From NCBI RefSeq assembly GCF_010747475.1, contig NZ_VSLZ01000007.1:62001-126000 (forward strand): DNA of 64,000 nt. Direction: 5' to 3'. The notes below the pieces were generated by a model. That model was not told the origin of the DNA. It ran no database searches and saw only the letters and a list, made by a program, of their open reading frames with translations. Made by a program: the position numbers and the translations under genes. This DNA is from Halorussus sp. MSC15.2 (GTDB lineage Archaea; Halobacteriota; Halobacteria; Halobacteriales; Haladaptataceae). Each line of letters begins with the position of its first letter. The first letter of the stretch is position 1. Of this stretch, positions 1-9,312 are shown piece by piece.

Positions 1-1644
1 CTGGCCGGGTTCGAGACCGACCGCCTCCATGAGTTCGGCGACGCGGTTACGGCGCTGTTGTTTCTTGGACGTGTCGCCCTCGGGGGCCTCCTCGGGCAGA
101 TTGTGTATCTTGAGGGGTTCGGCGATTATCTGGCCCACTGTCATCCGCGGGTCGAGACTCGACAGCGGGTCCTGAAAAATCATCTGCATGTCCTTGCGCT
201 TGTCGCGCAGTCCCTCGCGGTCGAGTTCCGAGAGGTCGGTGCCTTGGAACACGATTCGGCCCTCGGTCGGTTCTTCGAGGTGGAGCAGGGTCCGGCCCGC
301 CGTGGACTTCCCGCACCCGGACTCGCCCACGAGACCGACCGTCTCGCCCTCGTAGATGTCGAAGCTCACGCCGTCCACGGCTTTGACGCTCTCCACCTCG
401 TCGGCCAGCCACTCGTCGAGCAGGCCGTCGGCCCGCGAGAAGTGCTTCTTCATCCCGTCCACTTCGAGGATTCGGTCGCCGATGTCGTGGTCGGTCGTGG
501 TAATCCCGTCGAGGTCCGACCCGTACTGGCTCTCGTCGAACTCTTCGAGGACGCACTTCGCGTGGTGGTCCACGTCGTCGGGACCGTGCTGGAGGTTCGG
601 AATCTCGCCCTCGGTACACTCGGGTTGGGACCACGGACACCGCGGCGCGAAGTGACACCCTTCCGGCATGTCGATGAGGTCCGGGACGTTACCCTCGATG
701 GGCGTGAGTCGCTCCTTGTCCTCCTGCGGGATGGACTCCAGCAGTGCGTAGGTGTAGGGGTGGCTCGGGTTGTGGAAGATTTCGTCCACCGGGCCGACCT
801 CCACGATGTCGCCGGCGTACATCACGGCCACGCGGTCGCAGGTCTCGGCCACCACGCCGAGGTCGTGGGTGATGAAGAAGACGGACATGCCGAGTTCGTC
901 CTGCAGGTCGTTGATGAGGTCGAGAATCTGGGCCTGAATCGTCACGTCGAGCGCGGTGGTCGGTTCGTCGGCGACGAGGAGTTTCGGTTGGCAGGCCAGC
1001 GCGATGGCGATGAGGACGCGCTGGCGCATCCCGCCGGAGAACTCGTGCGGGTACTCCTCGACCCGTTCGGTCGGTTCGGGGATGCCCACCTCCTCCAGAA
1101 TGTCGATGGTGTCCTGCAGGACCTCCTCGTCGATGTCCTTCCCGCCGAGACTCGGTGCGATTTCCCGGACTGCGTTCCACCACGAGTCCTTTCGCTGGCC
1201 GCCGTACTGGTGGAGTCGCAGGCTCTCGGCGACCTGCTCGCCCACGGTCAGCGCGGGGTTGAGCGAGGTCATCGGGTCTTGGAAAATCATGCTCATCTCC
1301 CCGCCGCGAATCTCGCGCATCGCGTTTTCGGGTGCCGCGAGCAGGTCGATGTACCCTTCGTCGGGGAAGACGAAGTCGCCGACGCCAGTGGGGTATCGCT
1401 CCGCGAACTCGGCGGTCAGTTCCTCGTGACGGAATGCCGCCTCGCCGCTCACTACTTCGCCGGGGTCGTCCACCAACTGCATCAGCGACAGGGCGCTGAC
1501 GCTCTTGCCGGACCCGGACTCGCCGACGAGACCGACCGTCTCACCCTCGCGAATCGACAGGTCGAAATCGTCGACCGCCTCGACCACACCGCGCTCCGTG
1601 TTGAACTGCGTCCGCAGATTCGAGATTGACAGTAAGTCACTCAC
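1..1644 (-). CDS. Fused oligopeptide/dipeptide ABC transporter ATPase (DppD-DppF-like), partial
   Basis: Two ABC ATPase units are read in one uninterrupted frame. The first has Walker A GESGSGKS, signature FSGGMRQR and Walker B/D-loop [11 protein letters not shown], followed by the Cys-containing oligopeptide-ATPase tail ([14 protein letters not shown]). After a linker of about 60 residues a second unit begins with [12 protein letters not shown] and [12 protein letters not shown] and runs off the left edge. In most organisms these are two proteins (DppD/OppD and DppF/OppF); here no stop separates them. The product would power a peptide or solute importer at the inner face of the membrane. The GTG at 1644 is chosen because no upstream in-frame start is visible. 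The C-terminus is missing. Confidence 0.9.
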   Translation of the reverse strand, partial: MSDLLSISNLRTQFNTERGVVEAVDDFDLSIREGETVGLVGESGSGKSVSALSLMQLVDDPGEVVSGEAAFRHEELTAEFAERYPTGVGDFVFPDEGYIDLLAAPENAMREIRGGEMSMIFQDPMTSLNPALTVGEQVAESLRLHQYGGQRKDSWWNAVREIAPSLGGKDIDEEVLQDTIDILEEVGIPEPTERVEEYPHEFSGGMRQRVLIAIALACQPKLLVADEPTTALDVTIQAQILDLINDLQDELGMSVFFITHDLGVVAETCDRVAVMYAGDIVEVGPVDEIFHNPSHPYTYALLESIPQEDKERLTPIEGNVPDLIDMPEGCHFAPRCPWSQPECTEGEIPNLQHGPDDVDHHAKCVLEEFDESQYGSDLDGITTTDHDIGDRILEVDGMKKHFSRADGLLDEWLADEVESVKAVDGVSFDIYEGETVGLVGESGCGKSTAGRTLLHLEEPTEGRIVFQGTDLSELDREGLRDKRKDMQMIFQDPLSSLDPRMTVGQIIAEPLKIHNLPEEAPEGDTSKKQQRRNRVAELMEAVGLEPGQ

Positions 1645-1796
1645 AATTAGTCGAAAGTGGAAGGTCCGCGGGCAAATACCTTTCCACTTTCCGGGTCGCC
1701 GCTCCGCGGAGTTCCGCCACGATATCCGCCGTGTCACTCCGTTAGACGCCTGACCGTGTTCCGACAACTCCGACAGTACTTGAGCGAGATAAAAGG

Positions 1797-1804
1797 TTTA
1801 AATA
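1797..1804 (+). promoter_or_regulatory. TATA box of the 1831 gene
   Basis: TTTAAATA lies about 30 bases before the ATG at 1831, in an AT-rich patch. This is the archaeal TATA spacing expected for a nearly leaderless transcript. Confidence 0.5.
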
Positions 1805-1830
1805 TCAACAAGAACGTACCATAACGAATA

Positions 1831-2299
1831 ATGGCCAACCAGCACCTCCCGCTCAGGGAGTCCATCGCACGCTCGATAACCAGCGGAGAGTTCGCCACGT
1901 CCGTACTGTGGGGCACTATCGCCGGATGTCTCGCCGTCATCGCGGAGTACAACCTGTCCCGAATGCTCTCGGACGGTCACACCGTCCAGTACGGACTCCT
2001 CGTCGCTGGCGCGGTCGCGGGACTGCTCTACGCGGACTCTTGGCGGGCCGCGACAGAAGTCGGTGCCTACGCCGGTGCCATCCCGATACTCGTTCTCGCA
2101 CCGCTCGCGTACCTGTTCGGATTGGTGGAGTTCCTGCCCCCCCCTCGCAATCGACGGTGGGGTACTAATTTGGGCGGTCGGGAGCGCCCTCCTCATCTAT
2201 CCGGCGCTAATCCTCTTCGGTGCCTTGGGCGGTGCGCTCGGTGGTCTCGCCGGTTACGCGTCGAAGGTCGCGATTGGGAGCGGCCAGCAGTCCCACTGA
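1831..2299 (+). pseudogene. Small multi-pass membrane protein, frameshifted at a C8 run
   Basis: The reading frame from ATG 1831 gives three hydrophobic segments, then breaks at eight consecutive C residues (2137-2144). Removing one C joins it to the next frame, which continues LAIDGGVLIWAVG and a glycine-rich helix GALGGALGGLAGYAS, ending at 2299. The restored protein of about 155 residues resembles the short glycine-zipper membrane proteins common in haloarchaea (DUF5518-like), but I do not recognise the family with certainty. Function unknown. The break is probably a homopolymer miscall. Confidence 0.6.
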
Positions 2300-2421
2300 C
2301 GGTTCAGAACGCTCGAAATCGGTGTCTCGGCGTTCGCGTCTCTCAGTTCCCACCTCCTTCCACGTCGTCGTTCTCGTTTGCTCAGTGCGTTCCGGAGTTC
2401 CCTCGAAGCAGACGGACCGGG

Positions 2422-2634
2422 CTACGTCTCTTCGCCGGGGTCCGACTCGTATTGGAACCGGTACGTACCCGGCCGAAGCAACTTGAGAGCCGACAGGCCG
2501 GTCCCGACCAGTCCCACGCCCAGATTCACGCCCATGACGAACGTCGTCAACTCCGCGGAGGACGAGAGGAACCACGCGGACTGAACGACCACGATGCCGC
2601 CGTACAGTAGGAGAAGCATCATGTCCTTTCTCAT
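2422..2634 (-). CDS. Small hypothetical membrane protein (70 aa)
   Basis: Met-Arg-Lys start followed by two hydrophobic helices (about residues 5-22 and 29-48), then a basic/polar tail ending PGEET. The positive-inside pattern and hydrophobic runs support a real two-pass membrane protein. It is divergent from the universal stress gene at 2841. No family recognised. Confidence 0.6.
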   Translation of the reverse strand: MRKDMMLLLLYGGIVVVQSAWFLSSSAELTTFVMGVNLGVGLVGTGLSALKLLRPGTYRFQYESDPGEET

Positions 2635-2840
2635 CTTTTCGGTGTTCGCAGGGACAGATGGTAAAAGTGGTCTTCAGGCGACACTCTCTCGGGCCAGACG
2701 CTACCGCCGTCTCGTTTTCCATCCTCTGTCGCAGCGCCGTCTTCTCCCGGCCGTCCGTCTCTTCTCCCGTCTCGTTGGGTCTCTCCTCGCCACCGAACGT
2801 CCCACCGAAGTTTAAGAGGCGTCCGACAGTAGGGGTGGCT

Positions 2841-3272
2841 ATGATAGACACCGTCGTCATCGCCACGGACGGGTCCGAGAGCGTCACTCGCGCCGTGCAA
2901 ATCGCCCTCGACCTCGCCGAGCGCTTCGACGCCGCCGTTCACGCCCTCTACGTCGTGGATACCGGCGAAGTCGAATCTTCGCCGGACGAACTCCGCGGCG
3001 AACTCCGCGACGCGCTGGAGTCGCAGGGCGAGGACGCGCTCGACGCCGTGCGAGACCACGCCGACCGGGAGTTGGTGACGGCCGTCCGCGAGGGCCGTCC
3101 GGCGGCCGAAATCACCGAGTACGCCCGCGAACAGGAGGCCGACGTCGTTGCGACCGGGACGCGCGGCCGTCACGGCGAGAACCGATTCCTCATCGGCAGC
3201 GTGGCCGAGCGCGTCGTCCGGTCGTGTCCCGTCCCCGTGCTGACGGTCCGCCAACTCGAAGGCGACGAGTGA
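2841..3272 (+). CDS. Universal stress protein, UspA family
   Basis: 143 residues with the Usp fold: N-terminal MIDTVVIATDGSES, where the Asp of TDGS starts the nucleotide site, and the C-terminal ATP-binding motif GTRGRHGENRFLIGSVAE (G-2x-G-9x-G-S type). Usp proteins bind ATP and are stress-linked regulators or chaperones in the cytoplasm; the exact role here is unknown. The ATG at 2841 is chosen because the Usp domain starts immediately; the longer upstream frame has no domain content. Confidence 0.9.
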   Translation: MIDTVVIATDGSESVTRAVQIALDLAERFDAAVHALYVVDTGEVESSPDELRGELRDALESQGEDALDAVRDHADRELVTAVREGRPAAEITEYAREQEADVVATGTRGRHGENRFLIGSVAERVVRSCPVPVLTVRQLEGDE

Positions 3273-3339
3273 GACTCCGCGAGGACCCGACCGACCCACA
3301 ACCGGGGATTACTTCCCCGCTGCACCCGGACGAACGGGT

Positions 3340-4473
3340 ATGCAAGACTGGGTCATCGACGACGATACTCTCTCTGTCGAGCGCAAATCCATTCTACCCG
3401 GAGAGGGCTTTTTCGTGCCCGATTCCGTGGAGCAAGCGAAAGAGGAGGCCGAGGCCGAGGCCACGCTAACCGGCGCGGACGTGGCGGTCGTGGCCGACCC
3501 CGACGCCGACGGTCTGGCCTGCACCGCGCTCGTTCGGGAGGCCTACGGCGAGGGCGCGCTCATCGACGCCGGGCCTCACGACCTCGAAGACGCGCTGGAG
3601 CGCGTCGCCGACTACAGCGAACCCGGCGCGCAAATCTTCGTCTGCGACCTCTGTCCGGACACCTACGACGAGGTCGGCGAGGCGCTCGAAACCCTCGTCG
3701 AGCAGGCGGGCGCGGTCAGATGGTTCGACCACCACCAGTGGACCGACACCGTGGCCGACGCCGTCCGGGACGCGGGCGTGGACCTCGTGGTCGGCGACAG
3801 CGAGGAGGAGTGTACCGCCGACGTGGCGGCCCGAGCGATAGACTACGACTTCCCGGCGTATCTGGTCGAACTCGCGGCGGTCACCCGCGACCACGACCTC
3901 TGGATTCGAGACGACCCGCGGAGCGACGACCTCGCGGACTTCTCCTACTGGGCCGAACCCGAGGAGTACATCGAGGCGGTCGCCGAACACGGCGCGGACC
4001 TGCCCGAGGAAATCGAGGAGTTCCTCGCCGAGATGCGCGTCGAGAAGGAGGCGCTCATCGAGAAGGCGGTCGCCCGCGCCGACATCGAGGAGGTCGGCCC
4101 GTGGACGGTCGGCGTGACCTACGGCCGGTGTTCCCAGAACGAGGTGGCCGAGGCACTCCGCCAGCAGGGAACCGACGCCGCGGTCATCGTCAAGCCCTCC
4201 GGAAGCGCCTCGATTCGGGGCACGGACGACTTCGAGCGCGCTCACGAGGTCGCCCGGCAGGTCAACGGCGGCGGCCACCCCAAGGCCGCGGGATGTAAAC
4301 CGAGCATCTACGACGACATGCTCGACTACGCCCACCACTGGACGACCCGCGGCGCGGTGACCAAGCAGGTGATTCTGGAGGCGTTCTGGAATCTGGAGTG
4401 GGACGAGGACGAGACGGCGGACGACGCCGAAGCGGAGGCTGACGACGACACCGCGGACGGAACCGACGAATGA
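3340..4473 (+). CDS. DHH-family phosphoesterase / RecJ-like exonuclease
   Basis: 377 residues. The N-terminal DHH domain shows VVADPDADGLACTAL and WFDHHQWTD (the DHH motif, about residue 129), and the C-terminal DHHA1 domain shows VNGGGHPKAAGC near residue 310. These bind two metal ions for phosphodiester hydrolysis, as in archaeal RecJ/GAN-type nucleases and related nanoRNA or cyclic-nucleotide phosphodiesterases. The substrate cannot be decided from sequence. The last 25 residues are an acidic tail. Its stop overlaps the btpA start (ATGA), so the two are probably co-transcribed and translationally coupled. Confidence 0.85.
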   Translation: MQDWVIDDDTLSVERKSILPGEGFFVPDSVEQAKEEAEAEATLTGADVAVVADPDADGLACTALVREAYGEGALIDAGPHDLEDALERVADYSEPGAQIFVCDLCPDTYDEVGEALETLVEQAGAVRWFDHHQWTDTVADAVRDAGVDLVVGDSEEECTADVAARAIDYDFPAYLVELAAVTRDHDLWIRDDPRSDDLADFSYWAEPEEYIEAVAEHGADLPEEIEEFLAEMRVEKEALIEKAVARADIEEVGPWTVGVTYGRCSQNEVAEALRQQGTDAAVIVKPSGSASIRGTDDFERAHEVARQVNGGGHPKAAGCKPSIYDDMLDYAHHWTTRGAVTKQVILEAFWNLEWDEDETADDAEAEADDDTADGTDE

Positions 4474-5288
4474 CGACCGCAGACCTCCCAATCGACGCCG
4501 AGAAGCCCATCGTCGGCATGGTCCACCTCCCGCCGCTCCCCGGCGCGCCCAAGTTCTCCGGGGACTTCGAGCAGGTTCTGGAGACCGCCCTCCGCGACGC
4601 CCGCCGACTGGAAGCCGGTGGCGTTGACGCGCTGATGCTCGAAAACTTCGGGGACGCGCCGTTCTATCCCGACGACGTCCCTAAACACGTCGTCGCGTCG
4701 ATGACCCGAATCGCCGCGGAAATCCGTGAAGAAGTGGACCTCCCGATGGGAATCAACGTCCTCCGGAACGACGCCGACGCCGCGCTCTCGGTCGCGGCCG
4801 CAGTCGAGGCCGCGCTCGTTCGCGTGAACGTTCACGTGGGTGCGCGCGTGACCGACCAAGGCGTCATCGAGGGGCAGGCCCACGAGACGGTCCGCTTGCG
4901 CGAGCGTCTCGACAGCGACGTCGCCATCCTCGCGGATTTGGACGTGAAGCATTCGGCCCCGCTCGCCGAGCGCCCGCTCGACGCCGAAGCGGTCGCCGAA
5001 CCCGTCGAACGCGGCTTCGCCGAGGGCGTCGTCGTCTCCGGCGCGGGGACCGGCCACGAGGTCTCGGGCGACCACCTCCGCGCGGTCGCGGCGGCCCGCG
5101 ACGAGGCCGGACTGGACGCGCCGGTCTTCGTCGGGAGCGGCGTGACCACCGAGAACGTCGCCGACGTCCTCGGCGTCGCGGACGGGGCCATCGTCGGGAC
5201 GGCACTGAAGGAGGGCGGCGAGACCACGAACCCGGTCTCCGAGGAGCGCGTCCGGCGACTGGTCGAGACCGCCGACGAGGCGCGCTAG
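4470..5288 (+). CDS. btpA: BtpA/SgcQ family protein
   Basis: 272-residue TIM-barrel protein with the family start KPIVGMVHLPPLPGAP, the ALMLENFGDAPF segment, and the phosphate-binding C-terminus FVGSGVTTENVADVL followed by ADGAIVGTALK. BtpA was linked to photosystem I biogenesis in cyanobacteria. In archaea its role is unclear; its barrel and its kinase neighbour suggest nucleoside or sugar-phosphate metabolism, which is inference. It overlaps the upstream DHH gene by four bases and ends in a CTAG shared with the convergent PfkB kinase stop. Confidence 0.88.
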   Translation: MTTADLPIDAEKPIVGMVHLPPLPGAPKFSGDFEQVLETALRDARRLEAGGVDALMLENFGDAPFYPDDVPKHVVASMTRIAAEIREEVDLPMGINVLRNDADAALSVAAAVEAALVRVNVHVGARVTDQGVIEGQAHETVRLRERLDSDVAILADLDVKHSAPLAERPLDAEAVAEPVERGFAEGVVVSGAGTGHEVSGDHLRAVAAARDEAGLDAPVFVGSGVTTENVADVLGVADGAIVGTALKEGGETTNPVSEERVRRLVETADEAR

Positions 5289-6277
5289 CGGTCGTTCAGA
5301 AACGCCTCGACCTCGGATTCGGTCGGGAGACCGCCCCGCGCGTTCTCGGCGGTGCAGTTGAGCGCCGCGGTGGCGGCCGCGAAGCGTCCGGCGTCCTCGG
5401 GTGTTCGGTCGTCGAGAATCCATCCGTGGACGAGGCCCGCGGTGAAGGCGTCGCCCGCGCCCGTGGTGTCCACCGTCTCGACCTCGAACGCCGGGATTTC
5501 TACGATTGCCTCGCCGTCGAGTAGCAGCGCCCCGTCAGTTCCACGGGTGACCGCGGCCCGGCGGACGCCCCGCTCGCGGAGCGTCTCTATCGCACTTCGG
5601 GGGTCCGCGCCGAGGTACGACCGAGCAGAGACTTCGTTGGCCACGAAGAGGTCACAGACCGGCAGTAGGTCGTCGAGCGTCTCCGGCCGGGTGGCCCTCT
5701 CTTCGAGTTCCGAGAGCGGTCCCGCGAGGTCGAACACCAGCGGCGGGAAGTCCACGCGGTCGCTCGCCCCGTCCGCGGCGGTCCCGTCGGCCGCTTCGAC
5801 GAGCGCGGCGACTACAGGGTCGGGCGCGTACGCGCTGGCGAACGCGAGGTCGGCCCGCCGGAGGTACGCGAGGTCGTCGTCGGTCAGTCGGAGGTTCGGA
5901 ACGGCCTCGCCGCCGTTGACTATCATGCGCTCGCCGTCCGGGTCGCGCAGAATCATCGAGTAGGTGGTCCGCTCGCCGGGGTCGCCCCGGCGAACGCGCT
6001 CGGCGTCGATGCCGCGCTCGCGGAGGTCGGCCAGAATCAGGTCGGCCGCGTCGTCGTCGCCGAGGCGGGAGACCACGCCGGTCTCGCGGCCGAGTCGGGC
6101 GAGCGCGGCCGCGACGTTCGCGGCGACGCCGCCGACCGCGGTCGATTCCTCGCGGACGAACGCGCCGCCGTCGGGTTCGGGGAGGTTGGTCAGCGCGTAG
6201 ACCCGGTCCTCGACCGCGCTGCCGACCGCCACCGCGTCGAGGCGCGCCGAGTCCGCTCGGTCGTCGGAGTCAGTCAT
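5285..6277 (-). CDS. PfkB/ribokinase family carbohydrate kinase
   Basis: 330 residues. The second PfkB signature DTTGAGDAFTAGLVHGW near the C-terminus carries the catalytic Asp (GAGD). The N-terminal half has VGGVAANVAAALARLG, the glycine-rich substrate lid region. It phosphorylates a sugar or nucleoside with ATP; the substrate cannot be told. It converges on btpA, the two stop codons sharing bases 5285-5288. The physical pairing with BtpA suggests a common substrate pathway (inference). Confidence 0.88.
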   Translation of the reverse strand: MTDSDDRADSARLDAVAVGSAVEDRVYALTNLPEPDGGAFVREESTAVGGVAANVAAALARLGRETGVVSRLGDDDAADLILADLRERGIDAERVRRGDPGERTTYSMILRDPDGERMIVNGGEAVPNLRLTDDDLAYLRRADLAFASAYAPDPVVAALVEAADGTAADGASDRVDFPPLVFDLAGPLSELEERATRPETLDDLLPVCDLFVANEVSARSYLGADPRSAIETLRERGVRRAAVTRGTDGALLLDGEAIVEIPAFEVETVDTTGAGDAFTAGLVHGWILDDRTPEDAGRFAAATAALNCTAENARGGLPTESEVEAFLNDR

Positions 6278-6332
6278 CGACGCTACCGAGACGCCGCGGG
6301 ATGAAACCGCTTACGACGCGGGTCCGCGCCGG

Positions 6333-6614
6333 TTACGACGGCGCTCGGAACTCGTAGGAGCGGTCGCCGTTCTCGACGCGCACGGCCCCGCGGTCGTGGT
6401 CGAAGTAGAGCACCTCGACCTCGCCGTCCTCGAAGTCGTGGAGCGGCATCCCGGCCGAGACCCGGCCGTCCTTCGTGACGAGGAAGGTCGCGCTCCCCAC
6501 CGTGATTTCGATGCCTTCGTCGCTCTCGGACACCTCGCCGTCCGCGGCGAGTTTGCGGAGGCGGTCCGTGACGTCGGACCAGTCCTCGACGGGGACGCGC
6601 TCGTAGTCACCCAT
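6333..6614 (-). CDS. Conserved haloarchaeal hypothetical protein (93 aa)
   Basis: Starts MGDYERVPVEDWSDVTDRL and alternates short beta-like stretches (IEITVGSATFLVTKDGRV, EVLYFDHDRGAVRVE). No membrane segment or known catalytic motif. The ATG at 6614 is preferred over a longer start because the upstream codons are not acidic or conserved-looking. It lies alone between two minus-strand genes. Function unknown. Confidence 0.7.
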   Translation of the reverse strand: MGDYERVPVEDWSDVTDRLRKLAADGEVSESDEGIEITVGSATFLVTKDGRVSAGMPLHDFEDGEVEVLYFDHDRGAVRVENGDRSYEFRAPS

Positions 6615-6737
6615 AGCGGGCCTGCGATACTGAGCGGCAAAACGGCTTGGGCCGGTGAACACCCGCGACTGGTTCCTCTCGGACTCGAAACCGAACGTCG
6701 GCCGAAATCGAACGCCGGTCAGAAGAGCGGTCTGGGT

Positions 6738-7163
6738 CTACTCGGTCTCGCCGGCGAGCCACTTGTCGGAGTAGGCGGTCCCGCACTCGCAGTAGGAGTA
6801 GGCGTGAATCACGTCACCTTCGGCGTAGAGGTCGCCGACCTCCTCGTTCTGCTCCTCGGCGAACGCGAAGACGAACTCGGCGTCGCCGTCGCAGTCGGGG
6901 CAGTGGCCGCCCGAGAGGTCCCGAGCGATGTCGCCGCCCTCGGTTCCCATCGCCTGCTTGGCGAATCCCATCGCGTCCATGCCGGTCGCGGTCTTGAACA
7001 CGCTCCGGCCTTGGTCGCCCTCGACCACGAGTATCACGCCGTTCTCAACCTGTTCGCCGTGCTTGGCCAGTCCGTCGCCCTCGCCCTCGACGAAGGAGTC
7101 CGAGAGGAACAGCGCCACGTCCTCGGGTCGCTCGCCGGCGAGGAACTGCTCGCGTTTGCTCAT
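6738..7163 (-). CDS. DUF5807 family protein
   Basis: 141 residues, start MSKREQFLAGERPEDVALFL. Contains HCPDCDG and a later YCECGTAYSDKW, four Cys that could form a zinc ribbon, with EFVFAFAEEQNEEVG between them. I recognise this as the haloarchaeal DUF5807 family. Cytoplasmic, function unknown. Divergent from the DUF1684 gene across a long spacer. Confidence 0.82.
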   Translation of the reverse strand: MSKREQFLAGERPEDVALFLSDSFVEGEGDGLAKHGEQVENGVILVVEGDQGRSVFKTATGMDAMGFAKQAMGTEGGDIARDLSGGHCPDCDGDAEFVFAFAEEQNEEVGDLYAEGDVIHAYSYCECGTAYSDKWLAGETE

Positions 7164-7569
7164 ACGGCCGGTAGGGAACAGGACGGGAAAAGGGCCGCGT
7201 TCTCGTCGGGACGCGATTGGTGTCCTCGACAGTCTCCCGGCGGCGCGTACTGTCGGGCCATCACTGACGGCGCGTGCTGGCGTGGCCTCGTGCCACGCCA
7301 CGGCGCGCGAGGGAGGCGGCCGCCGAGGCTGGGGAGGTCCGAGAGGTCCGCGGTCGCGGTGTCGTGCGGTCTGATTGGCTCAAGCAGTAGCTAGCCTCTC
7401 CGCGACAGACTCTTCACACCACTGTACTCCGAACCACATCCCCTCGAACCACACCTCTCAAACCACACCCTCCCACGACATCACTCTAAACCCTATCTCC
7501 ACCCCTCTCCCTCGAACCGAAAGACGAGCGATGAGAAGCGTTACCCGGCGCGAACGACTACGCCCGACC
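7164..7569. other. Divergent intergenic region with hairpin and C/A-rich tract
   Basis: No convincing gene. Bases 7278-7300 form a perfect 9-bp hairpin (TGGCGTGGC / GCCACGCCA, loop CTCGT). From about 7410 to 7525 the plus strand is strikingly poor in G and rich in C and A with a recurring CGAACCACAC/CAAACCACAC word. It presumably holds promoters for both flanking genes. Confidence 0.4.
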
Positions 7570-8154
7570 ATGACCGACAGTGCGACCGACGAGGACGCCG
7601 ATTCGACCGACGCCGACTTCGACGTCGAGGAGTGGCGCGAGCGACTCCGCTCGCACCGCGCCGAGAAAGACGACTTCTTCGCCGACCATCCCCAGTCGCC
7701 CATCCCGCCCGAGGAGCGCGACGACTTCGACGGTCTGGACTACTTCGACCCGGACCCCGACTACCGAGTCACCGCGACCGTCGAGGTCCACGACCGACCA
7801 GAACCCGTCGAGATGGACGTGACCGCGGGCGCGCCGCAGCGATACCTCCGCATCGCGACTCTTCACTTCGAACTCGGCGGCGAGGAGTACGAAGTCGCGG
7901 GCTACCGTCAGCGAGAGGACGGCGAGGGCCTGTTCGTCCCGTTCCGCGACAAGACGACCGGCCAGCAGACCTACGAGAACGGGCGGTACATGGAGTTCGA
8001 GGCCGAGGGCGGGTTGGAGGACGGGACCGAGATGGTACTCGACTTCAACCTCGCGTACTCGCCGTTCTGCGCGTATAGCGAGACGTTCGCCTGTCCGCTC
8101 CCGCCCGAGGAGAACTGGCTCGATGCCGAGATTCTCGCCGGGGAGAAGGCGTAA
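7570..8154 (+). CDS. DUF1684 domain-containing protein
   Basis: 194 residues. The C-terminal half carries the DUF1684 signature: FRDKTTGQQTYENGRYME, LDFNLAYSPFCAYSETFACP and LPPEENWLDAEI. The N-terminal 60 residues are acidic and include EEWRERLRSHRAEKDDFFA, the helix that usually opens the family. The start at 7570 (MTDSATDEDAD) is chosen over 7531 because it begins the usual acidic leader. DUF1684 proteins are cytoplasmic beta-rich proteins without a settled role. Confidence 0.85.
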   Translation: MTDSATDEDADSTDADFDVEEWRERLRSHRAEKDDFFADHPQSPIPPEERDDFDGLDYFDPDPDYRVTATVEVHDRPEPVEMDVTAGAPQRYLRIATLHFELGGEEYEVAGYRQREDGEGLFVPFRDKTTGQQTYENGRYMEFEAEGGLEDGTEMVLDFNLAYSPFCAYSETFACPLPPEENWLDAEILAGEKA

Positions 8155-8233
8155 CGGGTCAGAACAGCCAGAGCGCATCTGACGTCGCGGCTACCCGCCA
8201 GTATCTTCAGCGAGGCCCTCCACGTTCTGCCCG

Positions 8234-9241
8234 ATGAGTCTCATCTTCTGGTATCTCCTGCTGGCGGTCGGAGCGACCGCGGTTATCTGGAAGGGGAGCG
8301 AACTCCTCGAACGCTCCGCGGAGCGACTCAGCAAGCACTACGGACTTCCGGTCGCGGTCCACGGGGCCGTCGTCATCGCCATCGGGTCGAGTTTCCCCGA
8401 ACTCAGTTCGGTCGTCATCAGCACGCTCGTCCACGGCGAGTTCGGACTCGGCGTTGGGGCCATCGTCGGCAGCGCCATCTTCAACCTGCTCGTCATCCCG
8501 GCGCTCTCGGCGCTCGCCAGCGAGACGCTCGAAGCGACCCGCGACATCGTCCACAAGGACGCCCAGTTCTACATCATCAGCGTCCTCGTGCTGTTCATCA
8601 CGTTCGCGCTTGGAGCGACCTACGTCCCCGGCGGGACGAACTCGGCGGCGATTCTGACGCCCGCGCTCGTGGTGATGCCCCTCGCCACCTACGGCATCTA
8701 CGTCTTCCTCCAGTATCAGGACACCCGCGACTACGTGCCGACCGACGTCGTCGACGTGAACCCCGGCCGCGAGTGGGCCGTCCTCGCCGTCTCGCTCGTC
8801 CTCATCGCGGTCGGCGTCGAGGGCATCGTCCGCGCCGCGCTCGGCTTCGGACGGATATTCGACACGCCGAGTTTCCTCTGGGGGCTGACCGTCATCGCCG
8901 CCGCGACGAGCCTCCCGGACGCGTTCGTCAGCATCAACGCCGCGAAGAACGACGAGAGCATCACCAGCCTCACGAACGTCCTCGGGAGTAACACGTTCAA
9001 CCTGCTCGTCGCCATCCCGGTCGGCGTCATCCTCGGCGGGTCGGCCACCGTCAACTTCCTCGCGGCCATCCCGATGATGGGATTCCTCGCGTTCGCCACG
9101 CTCGTGTTCGTCGTCGTCACCCGCACCCACCTCGAACTCACCGACGCCGAGGCCTACCTCCTGCTCGGTCTCTACGGGCTGTTTCTCCTGTGGATGACGC
9201 TCGAAAGCACGGGCGTCGTCGAGACGGTTCGGGGAATCTGA
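8234..9241 (+). CDS. Calcium/sodium antiporter, CaCA family (YrbG-like)
   Basis: 335 residues, about ten transmembrane segments in two inverted halves. The alpha repeats are visible: GSSFPELSSVVIS and GAIVGSAIFNLLVIPAL in the first half, AATSLPDAFVS and LGSNTFNLLVAIPVGV in the second. The acidic residue in each SxPE/SxPD motif coordinates the cation. It exchanges Na+ or H+ for Ca2+ or a similar ion across the membrane. Stands alone; the GNAT gene follows in the same direction. Confidence 0.9.
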   Translation: MSLIFWYLLLAVGATAVIWKGSELLERSAERLSKHYGLPVAVHGAVVIAIGSSFPELSSVVISTLVHGEFGLGVGAIVGSAIFNLLVIPALSALASETLEATRDIVHKDAQFYIISVLVLFITFALGATYVPGGTNSAAILTPALVVMPLATYGIYVFLQYQDTRDYVPTDVVDVNPGREWAVLAVSLVLIAVGVEGIVRAALGFGRIFDTPSFLWGLTVIAAATSLPDAFVSINAAKNDESITSLTNVLGSNTFNLLVAIPVGVILGGSATVNFLAAIPMMGFLAFATLVFVVVTRTHLELTDAEAYLLLGLYGLFLLWMTLESTGVVETVRGI

Positions 9242-9312
9242 CCGGCACGGTAGTCGGGAACGTCTCTCACGCTTGCCCAAAGCATATGCGCCGCGTCCGC
9301 ATCGGTGTCGCC

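Noticed and set aside
58-1629. Long open frame opposite the fused ATPase
   Set aside because: Same effect; the minus strand shows full ABC motifs.
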